DNA from: Pseudogulbenkiania sp. MAI-1
GTDB lineage: Bacteria; Pseudomonadota; Gammaproteobacteria; Burkholderiales; Chromobacteriaceae
Length of the DNA: 64,000 bases
Direction: 5' to 3'
Assembly (NCBI RefSeq): GCF_000527175.1
Contig: NZ_AZUR01000001.1
Coordinates: 3,559,001 to 3,623,000, forward strand
The notes beneath the pieces are model-generated. The model searched no databases and had not been told where the DNA came from. It saw nothing but the letters and a program-made list of their open reading frames with translations. The translations under genes and the position numbers were made by a program. Shown one piece after another: positions 24,758 to 31,780 of the stretch. Positions within the stretch are counted from its first letter, which is position 1; every line of letters starts with the position of its first letter.

Positions 24758-25756
24758 TCAGCCGAGCCAGCCCTTAATCGTCGCCGCCATGGCGTTGGTC
24801 GAGATGCCGTAGCGGTCATGCAGCGTGGGCAGCGCGCCGGCATCGAGGAAGGCATCGGGCAGCGCGATCTGGCGGAAGGGAGGCGTCACGCCGGCGCAAA
24901 GCAGCGCGGTCGCCACCGCTTCGCCCAGCCCGCCGATCGTCGTGTGGTTCTCCGCCACCACCACCAGGCGGCCGGATTTCCCGGCTTCGCGCAGGATCGT
25001 CGCGGTATCGAGTGGCTTGATCGTCGGCACGTGCAGCACGCCGACGTCGACGCGGTCGGCCTCCAGGGCCTTGGCGACTTCGAGCGCGCGCATCGTCATG
25101 ATGCCGGACGAGATCACCAGCACGTCCTTGCCGTCGCGCAACAGCTTGGCCTTGCCGAGCTCGAACTTATAGTCGTACTCGTCGAGCACCAGCGGCACGT
25201 TGCCGCGCAGCAGACGCATGTAGACCGGGCCTTTGTGCGCGGCGATCGCCGGCGTCATCTGCTCGATCTCGTGCGCGTCGCAAGGATCGAGCACCGTCAT
25301 GTTGGGCATGGCGCGGAACAGCGCCAGATCCTCGGTCGCCTGGTGGCTCGGACCGTAGCCGGTGGTCAGGCCCGGCAGCGCGCAGACGATCTTCACGTTG
25401 AGGTTGTCCTCGGCGATCGTCTGGTGGATGAAGTCGTAGGCCCGGCGCGAGGCGAACACCGCGTAGGTCGTGGCGAAGGGCACCGCGCCTTCGTGCGCGA
25501 AACCGGCGGCGGCACCCATCAACAGTTGTTCGGCCATGCCCATCTGGTAGTAACGCTCGGGGTAGGCCTTGGCGAAGATATGCAAGTCGGTGTACTTGCC
25601 GAGGTCGGCGGTCATGCCGATCACGTCCTGGCGCGTGCGGGCCAGCTCGACCAGCGCGTGGCCGAAGGGGGCGGATTTCGTGCGCTGGCCTTCGGCGGCG
25701 ATCGACGCGATCATCGCCGAGGTCTTCAGGCGCGGCTTCTGGGCGATGCTGCTCAT
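24758..25756 (-). CDS. Transketolase C-terminal (pyrimidine-binding) subunit of a split enzyme
   Basis: This 332-aa protein corresponds to the middle and C-terminal domains of transketolase. It has FATTYAVFASRRAYDFI, the catalytic Glu in GMAEQLLMGAAAG, GLTTGYGPSHQATEDLALFR and VYMRLLRGNVP. The usual ATREA segment is KSAPFG and GGSADLT is GMTADLG, so the phosphate pocket looks altered here as well. The start is ATG 25756, overlapping the N-terminal subunit gene by 4 nt; an open frame continues upstream only as a shadow of that gene. It acts as a heteromer with the next gene product. Confidence 0.92.
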   Translation of the reverse strand: MSSIAQKPRLKTSAMIASIAAEGQRTKSAPFGHALVELARTRQDVIGMTADLGKYTDLHIFAKAYPERYYQMGMAEQLLMGAAAGFAHEGAVPFATTYAVFASRRAYDFIHQTIAEDNLNVKIVCALPGLTTGYGPSHQATEDLALFRAMPNMTVLDPCDAHEIEQMTPAIAAHKGPVYMRLLRGNVPLVLDEYDYKFELGKAKLLRDGKDVLVISSGIMTMRALEVAKALEADRVDVGVLHVPTIKPLDTATILREAGKSGRLVVVAENHTTIGGLGEAVATALLCAGVTPPFRQIALPDAFLDAGALPTLHDRYGISTNAMAATIKGWLG

Positions 25757-26598
25757 GCTTGTCTCCCTGCTTCCAGCGCGGCGAGGGCGAGCTGCCATTC
25801 GTGCGCATCGACGCGGATGAAGTGGTTCTTTTCGCGGGCTTCGAGGAACGGCACGCCGCAGCCCATGCGCGTGTCGGCGATGATCATGCGCGGCTTGGGC
25901 TCGGGGTGGCTGCGCGCGGCGTCGAAGGCGGCGATCACGGCATCGAGATCGTTGCCGTCGATGCGCTGGGTGAACCAGCCGAAGGCCTCCATCTTCTCCA
26001 CCAGCGGCTCGAACGCCATCACCTGCGACGACGGGCCGTCCGCCTGCTGGTTGTTCACGTCGACGATGGCGATCAGGTTGTCGAGCTTCCAGTGCGCGGC
26101 CGACATCAGCGCCTCCCACACCGCGCCCTCGTCCAGCTCGCCATCCGAGAACAGCGTGTAGACGAAAGCCTCCGAGCCCTTACGCTTCAGCCCCAGGCCG
26201 TGGCCGACGGCGATGGTCAGGCCCTGGCCCAGCGAGCCGCCCGACATCTCCATACCCGGCGTGTAGCTCGCCATGCCCGACATCGGCAGACGGCTGTCGT
26301 CGCTGCCGTAGGTTTCCAGTTCTTCCTCCGGCACGATGCCGGCCTCGATCAACGCCGCGTACAGCGCGATGGCGTAATGGCCGTTCGACAGCAGGAAGCG
26401 GTCGCGCCCTTCCCACTCCGGATCGTCTGGCCGGTAATTCATCGCACGGAAGTAGGCGACGGCCAGCACGTCGGCGATATCAAGCGCCTGGCCGATGTAA
26501 CCCTGGCCCTGCACCTCGCCCATCAGCAGCGCATTGCGGCGGATGCGGTAGGCATGCTCGGCGAGCTGGGCATGGGTCGCGGTAACGCTAGTGTCCAC
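25753..26598 (-). CDS. Transketolase N-terminal (ThDP-binding) subunit of a split enzyme
   Basis: This 281-aa protein corresponds to the N-terminal domain, with DRFLLSNGHYAIALYAAL, GMEMSGGSLGQGLTIAVGHGLG and the ThDP/Mg motif FSDGELDEGAVWEA...VDVNNQQADG. The start chosen is GTG 26598, 6 nt after AAGGAG; an ATG 201 nt further upstream would run through the divergent promoter region. It is the first gene of the leftward cluster and translationally coupled to the C-terminal subunit. Split transketolases of this kind act on unusual sugars, for example apulose-4-phosphate in apiose catabolism; the substrate here is unknown. Confidence 0.92.
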   Translation of the reverse strand: MDTSVTATHAQLAEHAYRIRRNALLMGEVQGQGYIGQALDIADVLAVAYFRAMNYRPDDPEWEGRDRFLLSNGHYAIALYAALIEAGIVPEEELETYGSDDSRLPMSGMASYTPGMEMSGGSLGQGLTIAVGHGLGLKRKGSEAFVYTLFSDGELDEGAVWEALMSAAHWKLDNLIAIVDVNNQQADGPSSQVMAFEPLVEKMEAFGWFTQRIDGNDLDAVIAAFDAARSHPEPKPRMIIADTRMGCGVPFLEAREKNHFIRVDAHEWQLALAALEAGRQA

Positions 26599-26798
26599 GC
26601 AGTTCTCCTTGTTTTCGGCCGTGCTCCCTGCGAGCCGCGCCGGGGATCGTTGCTCTGTGCCGGAGAGGGGTCTCTCCGCGTCTGCCCGGGCTGTCTCGAC
26701 AGTGCCCGGTACGTGGAATACAGCGTATCCCCTTGATCTACCTGCCTCAAACGAATAATCATGAGCGATAGCTGAACTGAATTCATGTGAGTGTTGCA

Positions 26799-27689
26799 AT
26801 GCAAAATCGGGTTTCCCTCAAGGCCGTACAAGCGTTCGAGGCCGCCGCCAGGCTGTCGTCTTTCGCACTTGCAGCAGAAGAACTGTTCGTGACGCCCTCC
26901 GCGATAAGCCACCAAATCAAGCTTTTGGAAGAGCAATTCGGCGTCCAACTCTTCCATCGCGTGCACCGCGCCGTGGTGCTGACCGACTCCGGCCGCCGCT
27001 ACGCCGAAGAGGTCTCGGCCGCCTTCGCCCGCATCGACATGGCGACACGCGAACTGGGGCGCACCGCCAAGAGCGACATCCTCACCGTGCATTCGACGCC
27101 GAGCTTCGCCACGCAATGGCTGATGCCGCGGCTCGCGCGTTTCAGCGCGCTGAACCCGGATATCGACGTGCGCCTCAACGCCTCGACGGAAGCCATCGAC
27201 CTCGTCTCCCAGACCGTCGACATCGACATCCGCTACGGCATGAAGCGCCTGCAGCCCGCCGGCACGATGGTGCTGCCCTTCCCGCCCGAGACCATCGTGC
27301 CGCTGTGCGCACCCTCACTCGCCGAAGGGCCGCACCCGATCCGTACCCCCGACGACCTGCGCCACCACACGCTGATCCACAGCGAAGTCTGCCTCGTCGG
27401 CTGGCGCGACTGGATGCGCCAGCACCGCAAGGTCAAGCTCGACATCTCGCGCGGCCCGCGCTTCGACCGCTCCTTCATGGCGATCAGCGCCGCCGTCGAC
27501 GGCATGGGGGTCTGCCTGGAAAGCCTGCTGCTGGTGCAGCGCGAACTGGAAACCGGGCGCCTCGTGGCACCGTTCGGGCTGGAAGGCCCCAAGGTCCAGG
27601 GCTACACCCTCAACCTGTTGAAATCGCGCGCGGAACTGCCGAAGATTCGCAGCTTCCAGGACTGGCTGTTTGCCGAACTCGCCGCATGA
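26799..27689 (+). CDS. LysR-family transcriptional regulator (GcvA-like)
   Basis: This 296-aa regulator has an N-terminal winged helix-turn-helix (residues about 4-62: LKAVQAFEAAARLSSFALAA, VTPSAISHQIKLLEEQFG) and a C-terminal effector domain (about 90-290). It is divergent from the split-transketolase gene across a 200-bp space, so it is the likely activator of the leftward catabolic cluster, with an intermediate of that pathway as effector (inference). GTG 26787 would add four residues. It ends 48 bp before a double-hairpin element. Confidence 0.93.
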   Translation: MQNRVSLKAVQAFEAAARLSSFALAAEELFVTPSAISHQIKLLEEQFGVQLFHRVHRAVVLTDSGRRYAEEVSAAFARIDMATRELGRTAKSDILTVHSTPSFATQWLMPRLARFSALNPDIDVRLNASTEAIDLVSQTVDIDIRYGMKRLQPAGTMVLPFPPETIVPLCAPSLAEGPHPIRTPDDLRHHTLIHSEVCLVGWRDWMRQHRKVKLDISRGPRFDRSFMAISAAVDGMGVCLESLLLVQRELETGRLVAPFGLEGPKVQGYTLNLLKSRAELPKIRSFQDWLFAELAA

Positions 27690-27737
27690 GGACAGCGGCC
27701 AGGCCCCTCCCTGTCCACGCAGCGCGCAGAAAAACAA

Positions 27738-27830
27738 ACAGCCCCGACTCCAGGAAATCGGGGCTGTTTGACCTGATACAGCAAAACCAATACTAAAAAG
27801 CCGGGCCGATGTTTTGGGCACTATCGGCCC
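27738..27830 (+). terminator. Double-hairpin terminator element after the LysR gene (copy 2)
   Basis: Hairpin 1 is ACAGCCCCGA 27738-27747 with TCGGGGCTGT 27758-27767, followed by TTGACCTGA. Hairpin 2 is GGGCCGAT 27803-27810 with ATCGGCCC 27823-27830. Layout and linker length match copy 1 at 16822-16910, while the stem bases differ in a compensatory way. It also lies just beyond the convergent FKBP gene and may stop both transcripts. Confidence 0.7.
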
Positions 27831-27832
27831 CC

Positions 27833-28174
27833 TCACTCATCCCGCGTCAGCACTTCCAGCAGTTCGATCTCGAAGATCAGGTTCGAGTTGGGCTTGATGT
27901 GGGCGCCGATCTGGCGCTCGCCGTAGGCGAGGTGGGCCGGCACGAAGAGCTTGCGCTTGCCGCCGACTTTCATGCCCATCAGCCCCTGGTCCCAGCCCTT
28001 GATCACGCGGCCGGTGCCGATGACGCACTGGAACGGCTTGCCGCGATCATAGGAGGAATCGAACTGGGTGCCGTCCTCCAGAAAACCGCGGTACTGGGTG
28101 GTGATCAAGGCGCCCTTGACCACTTCCTTGCCGTCGCCCAGTTCGATGTCTACAACCTGCAGTTCGCTGCTCAT
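27833..28174 (-). CDS. FKBP-type peptidyl-prolyl cis-trans isomerase
   Basis: This 113-aa single-domain FKBP is cytoplasmic, without a signal peptide. Active-site pattern: YRGFLEDGTQFDSSYDRGKPF, GRVIKGWDQGLMGMKVGGKRKLFVP and LIFEIELLEV. It accelerates prolyl isomerisation during folding. The start is ATG 28174. A perfect 20-bp palindrome lies 31 bp upstream of the start. A second FKBP at 52694-53023 is similar and closer to the canonical sequence. Confidence 0.94.
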   Translation of the reverse strand: MSSELQVVDIELGDGKEVVKGALITTQYRGFLEDGTQFDSSYDRGKPFQCVIGTGRVIKGWDQGLMGMKVGGKRKLFVPAHLAYGERQIGAHIKPNSNLIFEIELLEVLTRDE

Positions 28175-28603
28175 AACTCGCTCTCGTTGATTCGCTAATC
28201 GGTGGAGCGCTGCCCGGGCAGCGCTTCCTGAGTATTTTACCGCGTAGCGGCCGCCTTTCATTCCATCCAGGGCAGCCCCCTTTCTCCCAAAAACAAGGCC
28301 TGTATTTGTACGCCGCGCGGTTCTGGCTACGTTCAGCGGGCTGACTTGCCGGCCGGGCCGCCCATCCCTGAGGCCCTCCGGGCTTGGGGCTGTCCAGTCC
28401 ACCCGAGTTATGCAAAACCATTGTGAGTCACGTAAGCCACAGATTTAGAAACAAATGCACATGAGAATGATTATTGATATAAAATAACCACAATGTAATT
28501 GCGACTATTTATTTAGCATTTACCGGGGCGATCAATAATTCAAAAAGCAAATAAATAGTCAAATCATCTTTTATGTTTTTGGCATTAACTCAGGGAGAGA
28601 AAA
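28175..28603. other. Intergenic region between the FKBP gene and the haem-protein gene
   Basis: No gene is seen. Next to the FKBP gene is the palindrome AGCGCTGCCCGGGCAGCGCT (28206-28225). The right half, from about 28430, is markedly A/T-rich compared with the surroundings. It holds a Fur-box-like sequence (28462-28480) and a perfect 12-bp inverted repeat, GACTATTTATTT 28503-28514 with 28549-28560. Between the arms is CCGGGGCGATCAAT (28523-28536), which recurs at 31741-31754 before the GGDEF-EAL gene. Confidence 0.6.
28462..28480 (+). promoter_or_regulatory. Fur-box-like operator
   Basis: TGAGAATGATTATTGATAT matches the Fur 7-1-7 pattern TGATAAT-N-ATTATCA at 11 of 14 positions (6 of 7 in the left half). 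It lies about 124 nt before the cytochrome b/haem-domain gene in A/T-rich DNA suited to a promoter. Iron repression of that gene is inferred. Confidence 0.55.
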
Positions 28604-30304
28604 ATGACGGCACCCATGCCGCAGCAGGCCATTAACAAGGCCTTACGTAAGGCAGATTTTCCAACCATGATCTGGCATACCCTGCTGTTGTTCTTCATTG
28701 GGCTCGCGCTGACCACCGGCCTGCGCCTAGCCGCCGACGGCGCCAAGGGCGGCTGGCGCAAGGCGCTGGAGCCCATCATGCTGCAGGGCGACGTGGTGCG
28801 CTGGCACGTGTGGGCGTCGATCGCGCTCACCGGCCTGGTGGCCGGCTACATCGCCTTCCTGGTCAGGGCCAGGCTGCAGGCGCGCTGGAAGGTATCCAAG
28901 GTATTGCTCAAGGCGCCGGCCAAGGCGGCGCGCTGGCAGGCGATCAACCGCGCGGTGTACTGGCTGGGCCTGGCCACCTTCGTGGTCGCCGCGCTCTCCG
29001 GCGCCTGGCTGTACTTCCTGCCCTTCCTCGGCCTGCTGGAGCTGGTCGGCTACGTGCACGAGATCGCCAGCTGGGCGCTGGTCGCTTACATGCTGATCCA
29101 CGTGCTCGCCCAGTTCGTGCTGGGCGGCATCCGTCAGCTGCTGAAGATCTTCATCCCGCGCGTCGACCTGATGCAGGCTGGCGCCGCGATGACGGTCGCC
29201 GGCATGGCCGGCGCGCTGGGCTTCGTGGCGCTGGACTGGAGCGCGACGCGCGAGCTGACCGCGGCCAGGGACAGCGTGGCGCCGGTGGTCGACGGCAAGG
29301 GCGACGACGCGATCTGGGCCAAGGCCGCCAAGCAGACCGTACACACCGCGCACGGCTGGAACGTGGCCGGCGGCGAGGTGCCGGTCGAGGTGCAGGCCGC
29401 AGTGGTCGGCGACCGCGTCTACTTCAAGACCTCCTGGCCCGACACCACGCGCTCCTACATGCGGCTGCCGCTGCTGAAGACCGCGCAGGGCTGGCAGCGC
29501 ATGGTCGGCGACACCCCGGGCCAGACCTACGATGACGCCGACACCACCGACTACTACGAGGACAAGTTCGCGATCGCCATCAGCCCGCGCAACAACCCGT
29601 TCGCCGGCAGCTGGCACTTCGGCCCCGCGCCGCTGGCCGGTACGGTGAAGGCGCTGAACAGCCGCGGCTACCACTACACCGAGGACGGCTCGGTGGTCGA
29701 CCTGTGGCACTGGAAGGGCAGCCGTTCCGGCGCCACCCGCCAGGCCGAGGACTCCTGGTTCGGCACCCCGGTCAAGTGGGACCCGGAAAAGCACGCGGTG
29801 CGCTATTCGGCCGGCTACGCCAGCGACAAGAAGGACAAGGGCAGCGGCTACCAGGACAACTTCAAAAAGGGCAAGCACGGCTGGCCGGTCAACCACCCCA
29901 GCCACATCGTGACCCCGCTGTACCTGCCCAAGGATCTCAAGGCGCTGCAGGCGCGCCTGGGCCCCAACCGCTCGGCGTTCCAGATGCACGGCTCGGAATG
30001 GGACATGGGCCCGGACGAGATCGTCCCCTACAGCAAGGAGCTGGACGACCAGATCCCGGTCGGCACCTGGATTCCTGCGCTGTACTGGGAGAAGCCGATC
30101 AGCGGCCCGGCCGGCGACGTCGCGGCGATGGGCCACTGGGAGAACGGCCGCTGGACGCTGGAGTTCTCGCGCCAGATGGCGGCGCCGGACGCGCAGGACG
30201 TGACGATCCAGGACGGCGTCTACCTGTGGTTCGCGGCGTTCGACCACAACCAGACCCGCCATAGCTGGCACCCGATCCCGCTCAAGCTGCGCCTGCCGCA
30301 GTAA
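28604..30304 (+). CDS. Cytochrome b561-like membrane domain fused to ethylbenzene dehydrogenase-type haem domain
   Basis: This is a 566-aa fusion. Residues 1-210 form a membrane domain of four to five helices containing H25, H68, H152 and H166, suitable for two bis-His b haems. Residues about 220-560 form a globular domain like the haem-binding gamma subunit of ethylbenzene/dimethylsulfide dehydrogenases (VEVQAAVVGDRVYFKTSWPD, YYEDKFAIAISP, YLWFAAFDHNQTRHSWHPI). No catalytic molybdenum subunit is nearby. The next gene encodes an NAD(P)H-FAD-[2Fe-2S] reductase, so electrons may flow from NAD(P)H through the membrane haems to the outer domain. A Fur-like box upstream hints at iron assimilation, for example ferric or siderophore reduction; this is a hypothesis. 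The ribosome site is GGGAGAG. Confidence 0.85.
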   Translation: MTAPMPQQAINKALRKADFPTMIWHTLLLFFIGLALTTGLRLAADGAKGGWRKALEPIMLQGDVVRWHVWASIALTGLVAGYIAFLVRARLQARWKVSKVLLKAPAKAARWQAINRAVYWLGLATFVVAALSGAWLYFLPFLGLLELVGYVHEIASWALVAYMLIHVLAQFVLGGIRQLLKIFIPRVDLMQAGAAMTVAGMAGALGFVALDWSATRELTAARDSVAPVVDGKGDDAIWAKAAKQTVHTAHGWNVAGGEVPVEVQAAVVGDRVYFKTSWPDTTRSYMRLPLLKTAQGWQRMVGDTPGQTYDDADTTDYYEDKFAIAISPRNNPFAGSWHFGPAPLAGTVKALNSRGYHYTEDGSVVDLWHWKGSRSGATRQAEDSWFGTPVKWDPEKHAVRYSAGYASDKKDKGSGYQDNFKKGKHGWPVNHPSHIVTPLYLPKDLKALQARLGPNRSAFQMHGSEWDMGPDEIVPYSKELDDQIPVGTWIPALYWEKPISGPAGDVAAMGHWENGRWTLEFSRQMAAPDAQDVTIQDGVYLWFAAFDHNQTRHSWHPIPLKLRLPQ

Positions 30305-30310
30305 ACACCA

Positions 30311-30346
30311 CCCCGCCTTGCGGCCAACGTTGGCCGCAAGGCGGGG
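30311..30346. repeat. 36-bp perfect palindrome between the haem-protein and reductase genes
   Basis: The left arm is CCCCGCCTTGCGGCCAAC (30311-30328); bases 30329-30346 are its exact complement with no spacer. No T-tract follows. As RNA it would form a very stable hairpin that could protect the upstream mRNA or lower readthrough into the reductase gene 20 bp later. Confidence 0.85.
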
Positions 30347-30366
30347 CAACCCATTCAGGAAACGAC

Positions 30367-31467
30367 ATGGCCAAGATAGAACTGCAAGACTGGCCGGCGC
30401 CGCTGGAGAACGGCGGCGAGACCGTGCTGGAAACCATGATCGCCAACGGCGTGCCCTTCCCCTACTCCTGCGCCAGCGGCGACTGCGGCGCCTGCAAGGG
30501 GCGGCTGTTATGCGGCGAGGTGGCGCACGACAGCGCGCCGGAGGGCATACTCTCCGCCGCCGAGCGCGCCGACGGCTACGTGCTGGCCTGCCGCTGCGCC
30601 CCCAAGGGCGACATCCGCATCGCGGCGCTGGACGAGCTGGTGGCGCTGCCGCCGGCGCGCCGCCAGCGCGGCTGGGTGGTGGCGCAGCAGCGCCGCCGGG
30701 GCGACGTGATCGTGCTGCAGATACGCCCGCAACAGCCGGTGGAATTCCTCGCCGGCCAGTTCTTCTACCTGAAGTTCGACAACCTGCCGCAGCGCGCCTA
30801 CTCCGTGGCGTCGCTGCCGGGCAGCGAGGAGCTGGAATTCCACATCCGCGTGGTGCCGGACGGCAAGACCTCCGGCTACGCGGCGCGCGACGATCTGCTC
30901 GGCAGCGAGGCCATGGTGGACGGCCCGCACGGCCACGGCTACTGGCGGCAGAACCACGACGGCCCCATCGTCGCCATCGCCGGCGGCACCGGCCTGGCCC
31001 CGATGCTGTCCATTATCGGCGCGGCGCTGCGAGAGGATGCGCGCCGTCACATCCACCTGTACTACGCCGCCCGCGAGGAAGCCGACGTGTACTGGGAGGC
31101 GGAACTGCAGGCGCTGGTGCGCCAGTACCCCAACCTGCAGGTCACCTGCTCCCTGTCCCGTGCCCAGGCCCCCGCGCAAGGCCCCCTGCCGCGACGCTAC
31201 GAGCGCGTGACCGAGAGCCTGCGCCAGGACTGGCCCGATCTGGCGGACGCCAAGCTCTACGTCGCCGGCCCGCCCCGCATGGTGGAGGCCGTCGCCGCCG
31301 TCGCCCGCGAACTGTCACTCGCCCCCCGGGACCTGCATACCGATCCGTTCTCGGACTCGGTCGACCATGCCTTGGATGGCGCTCTGCGGACGTGGGTTCG
31401 CCGCTGGCTGGCCCGCTGGCGCCGCCCGCCCGTCGCGCTTCCCCAAGCCGCGACGCAGGAAAGCTAG
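30367..31467 (+). CDS. [2Fe-2S] ferredoxin / FAD / NAD(P)H oxidoreductase
   Basis: This 366-aa soluble reductase has an N-terminal plant-type ferredoxin domain with ligands C35, C40, C43 and C75 (CASGDCGAC and LACRC). An FNR module follows: FAD motif RAYSVAS, NAD(P) motif GGTGLAPMLS, YVAGPPRMVEA and a C-terminal HTDPF. An additional Arg/Trp-rich tail of about 40 residues (VRRWLARWRRPP) may contact membrane or partner. It is downstream of the haem-fusion gene and probably its electron donor. A related reductase is at 46711-47739. The strong terminator at 31510-31547 ends the unit. Confidence 0.92.
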   Translation: MAKIELQDWPAPLENGGETVLETMIANGVPFPYSCASGDCGACKGRLLCGEVAHDSAPEGILSAAERADGYVLACRCAPKGDIRIAALDELVALPPARRQRGWVVAQQRRRGDVIVLQIRPQQPVEFLAGQFFYLKFDNLPQRAYSVASLPGSEELEFHIRVVPDGKTSGYAARDDLLGSEAMVDGPHGHGYWRQNHDGPIVAIAGGTGLAPMLSIIGAALREDARRHIHLYYAAREEADVYWEAELQALVRQYPNLQVTCSLSRAQAPAQGPLPRRYERVTESLRQDWPDLADAKLYVAGPPRMVEAVAAVARELSLAPRDLHTDPFSDSVDHALDGALRTWVRRWLARWRRPPVALPQAATQES

Positions 31468-31780
31468 AGGCCGGACAAGACGAGACTTGCACGGAAGCCG
31501 ACGTAAGGAACGAGCCGCCTGGAGTGTCCAGGCGGCTCGTTTTTTTGTCTTTGTGATCCATTTGCCCTATAAGGACCTACCGTTTTCACGGTAAGTCCTT
31601 GCAATGCCTTGGTGGGGGCCAGCTTGGAATGCCCGAGCATCACGCAATACTCTTACCTATGAGATAAAGACCAGACTTTCAAAACTCCAAGAGGAAACAT
31701 GACAAATTATTCGCAATAATTAGCCTATTGTTAGGATGGGCCGGGGCGATCAATCAAGTAGGAGGCGGCTGCACCTAAAG
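31468..31780. other. Intergenic region before the GGDEF-EAL gene
   Basis: After the terminator at 31510-31547, an imperfect hairpin at 31571-31600 (AAGGAC/GTCCTT and TACCG/CGGTA stems around TTTTCA) is visible but has no T-tract. The region from about 31640 is A/T-rich. A six-codon frame at 31699-31719 has a good AGAGGA site but is too short to call. CCGGGGCGATCAAT at 31741-31754 repeats 28523-28536. No gene is supported. Confidence 0.5.
31510..31547 (+). terminator. Rho-independent terminator after the reductase gene
   Basis: ACGAGCCGCCTGGA (31510-31523) pairs with TCCAGGCGGCTCGT (31527-31540) around GTG, followed by a T-run to 31546. A textbook terminator. Confidence 0.93.

Noticed and set aside
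26599..26798. Possible LysR binding sites (T-N11-A) between the divergent genes
   Set aside because: The pattern is too degenerate to choose a site by eye; no clear dyad with correct spacing.
31600..31620. TTGGTGGGGG resembling a tRNA 3' end, after a hairpin, as at the real tRNA terminator
   Set aside because: Only about 8 matching bases; no cloverleaf can be built.
31699..31719. Six-codon frame (MTNYSQ) with a good AGAGGA site upstream of the GGDEF-EAL gene
   Set aside because: Too short to support as a gene; may be chance in A/T-rich DNA. Worth remembering only if a leader peptide is suspected.
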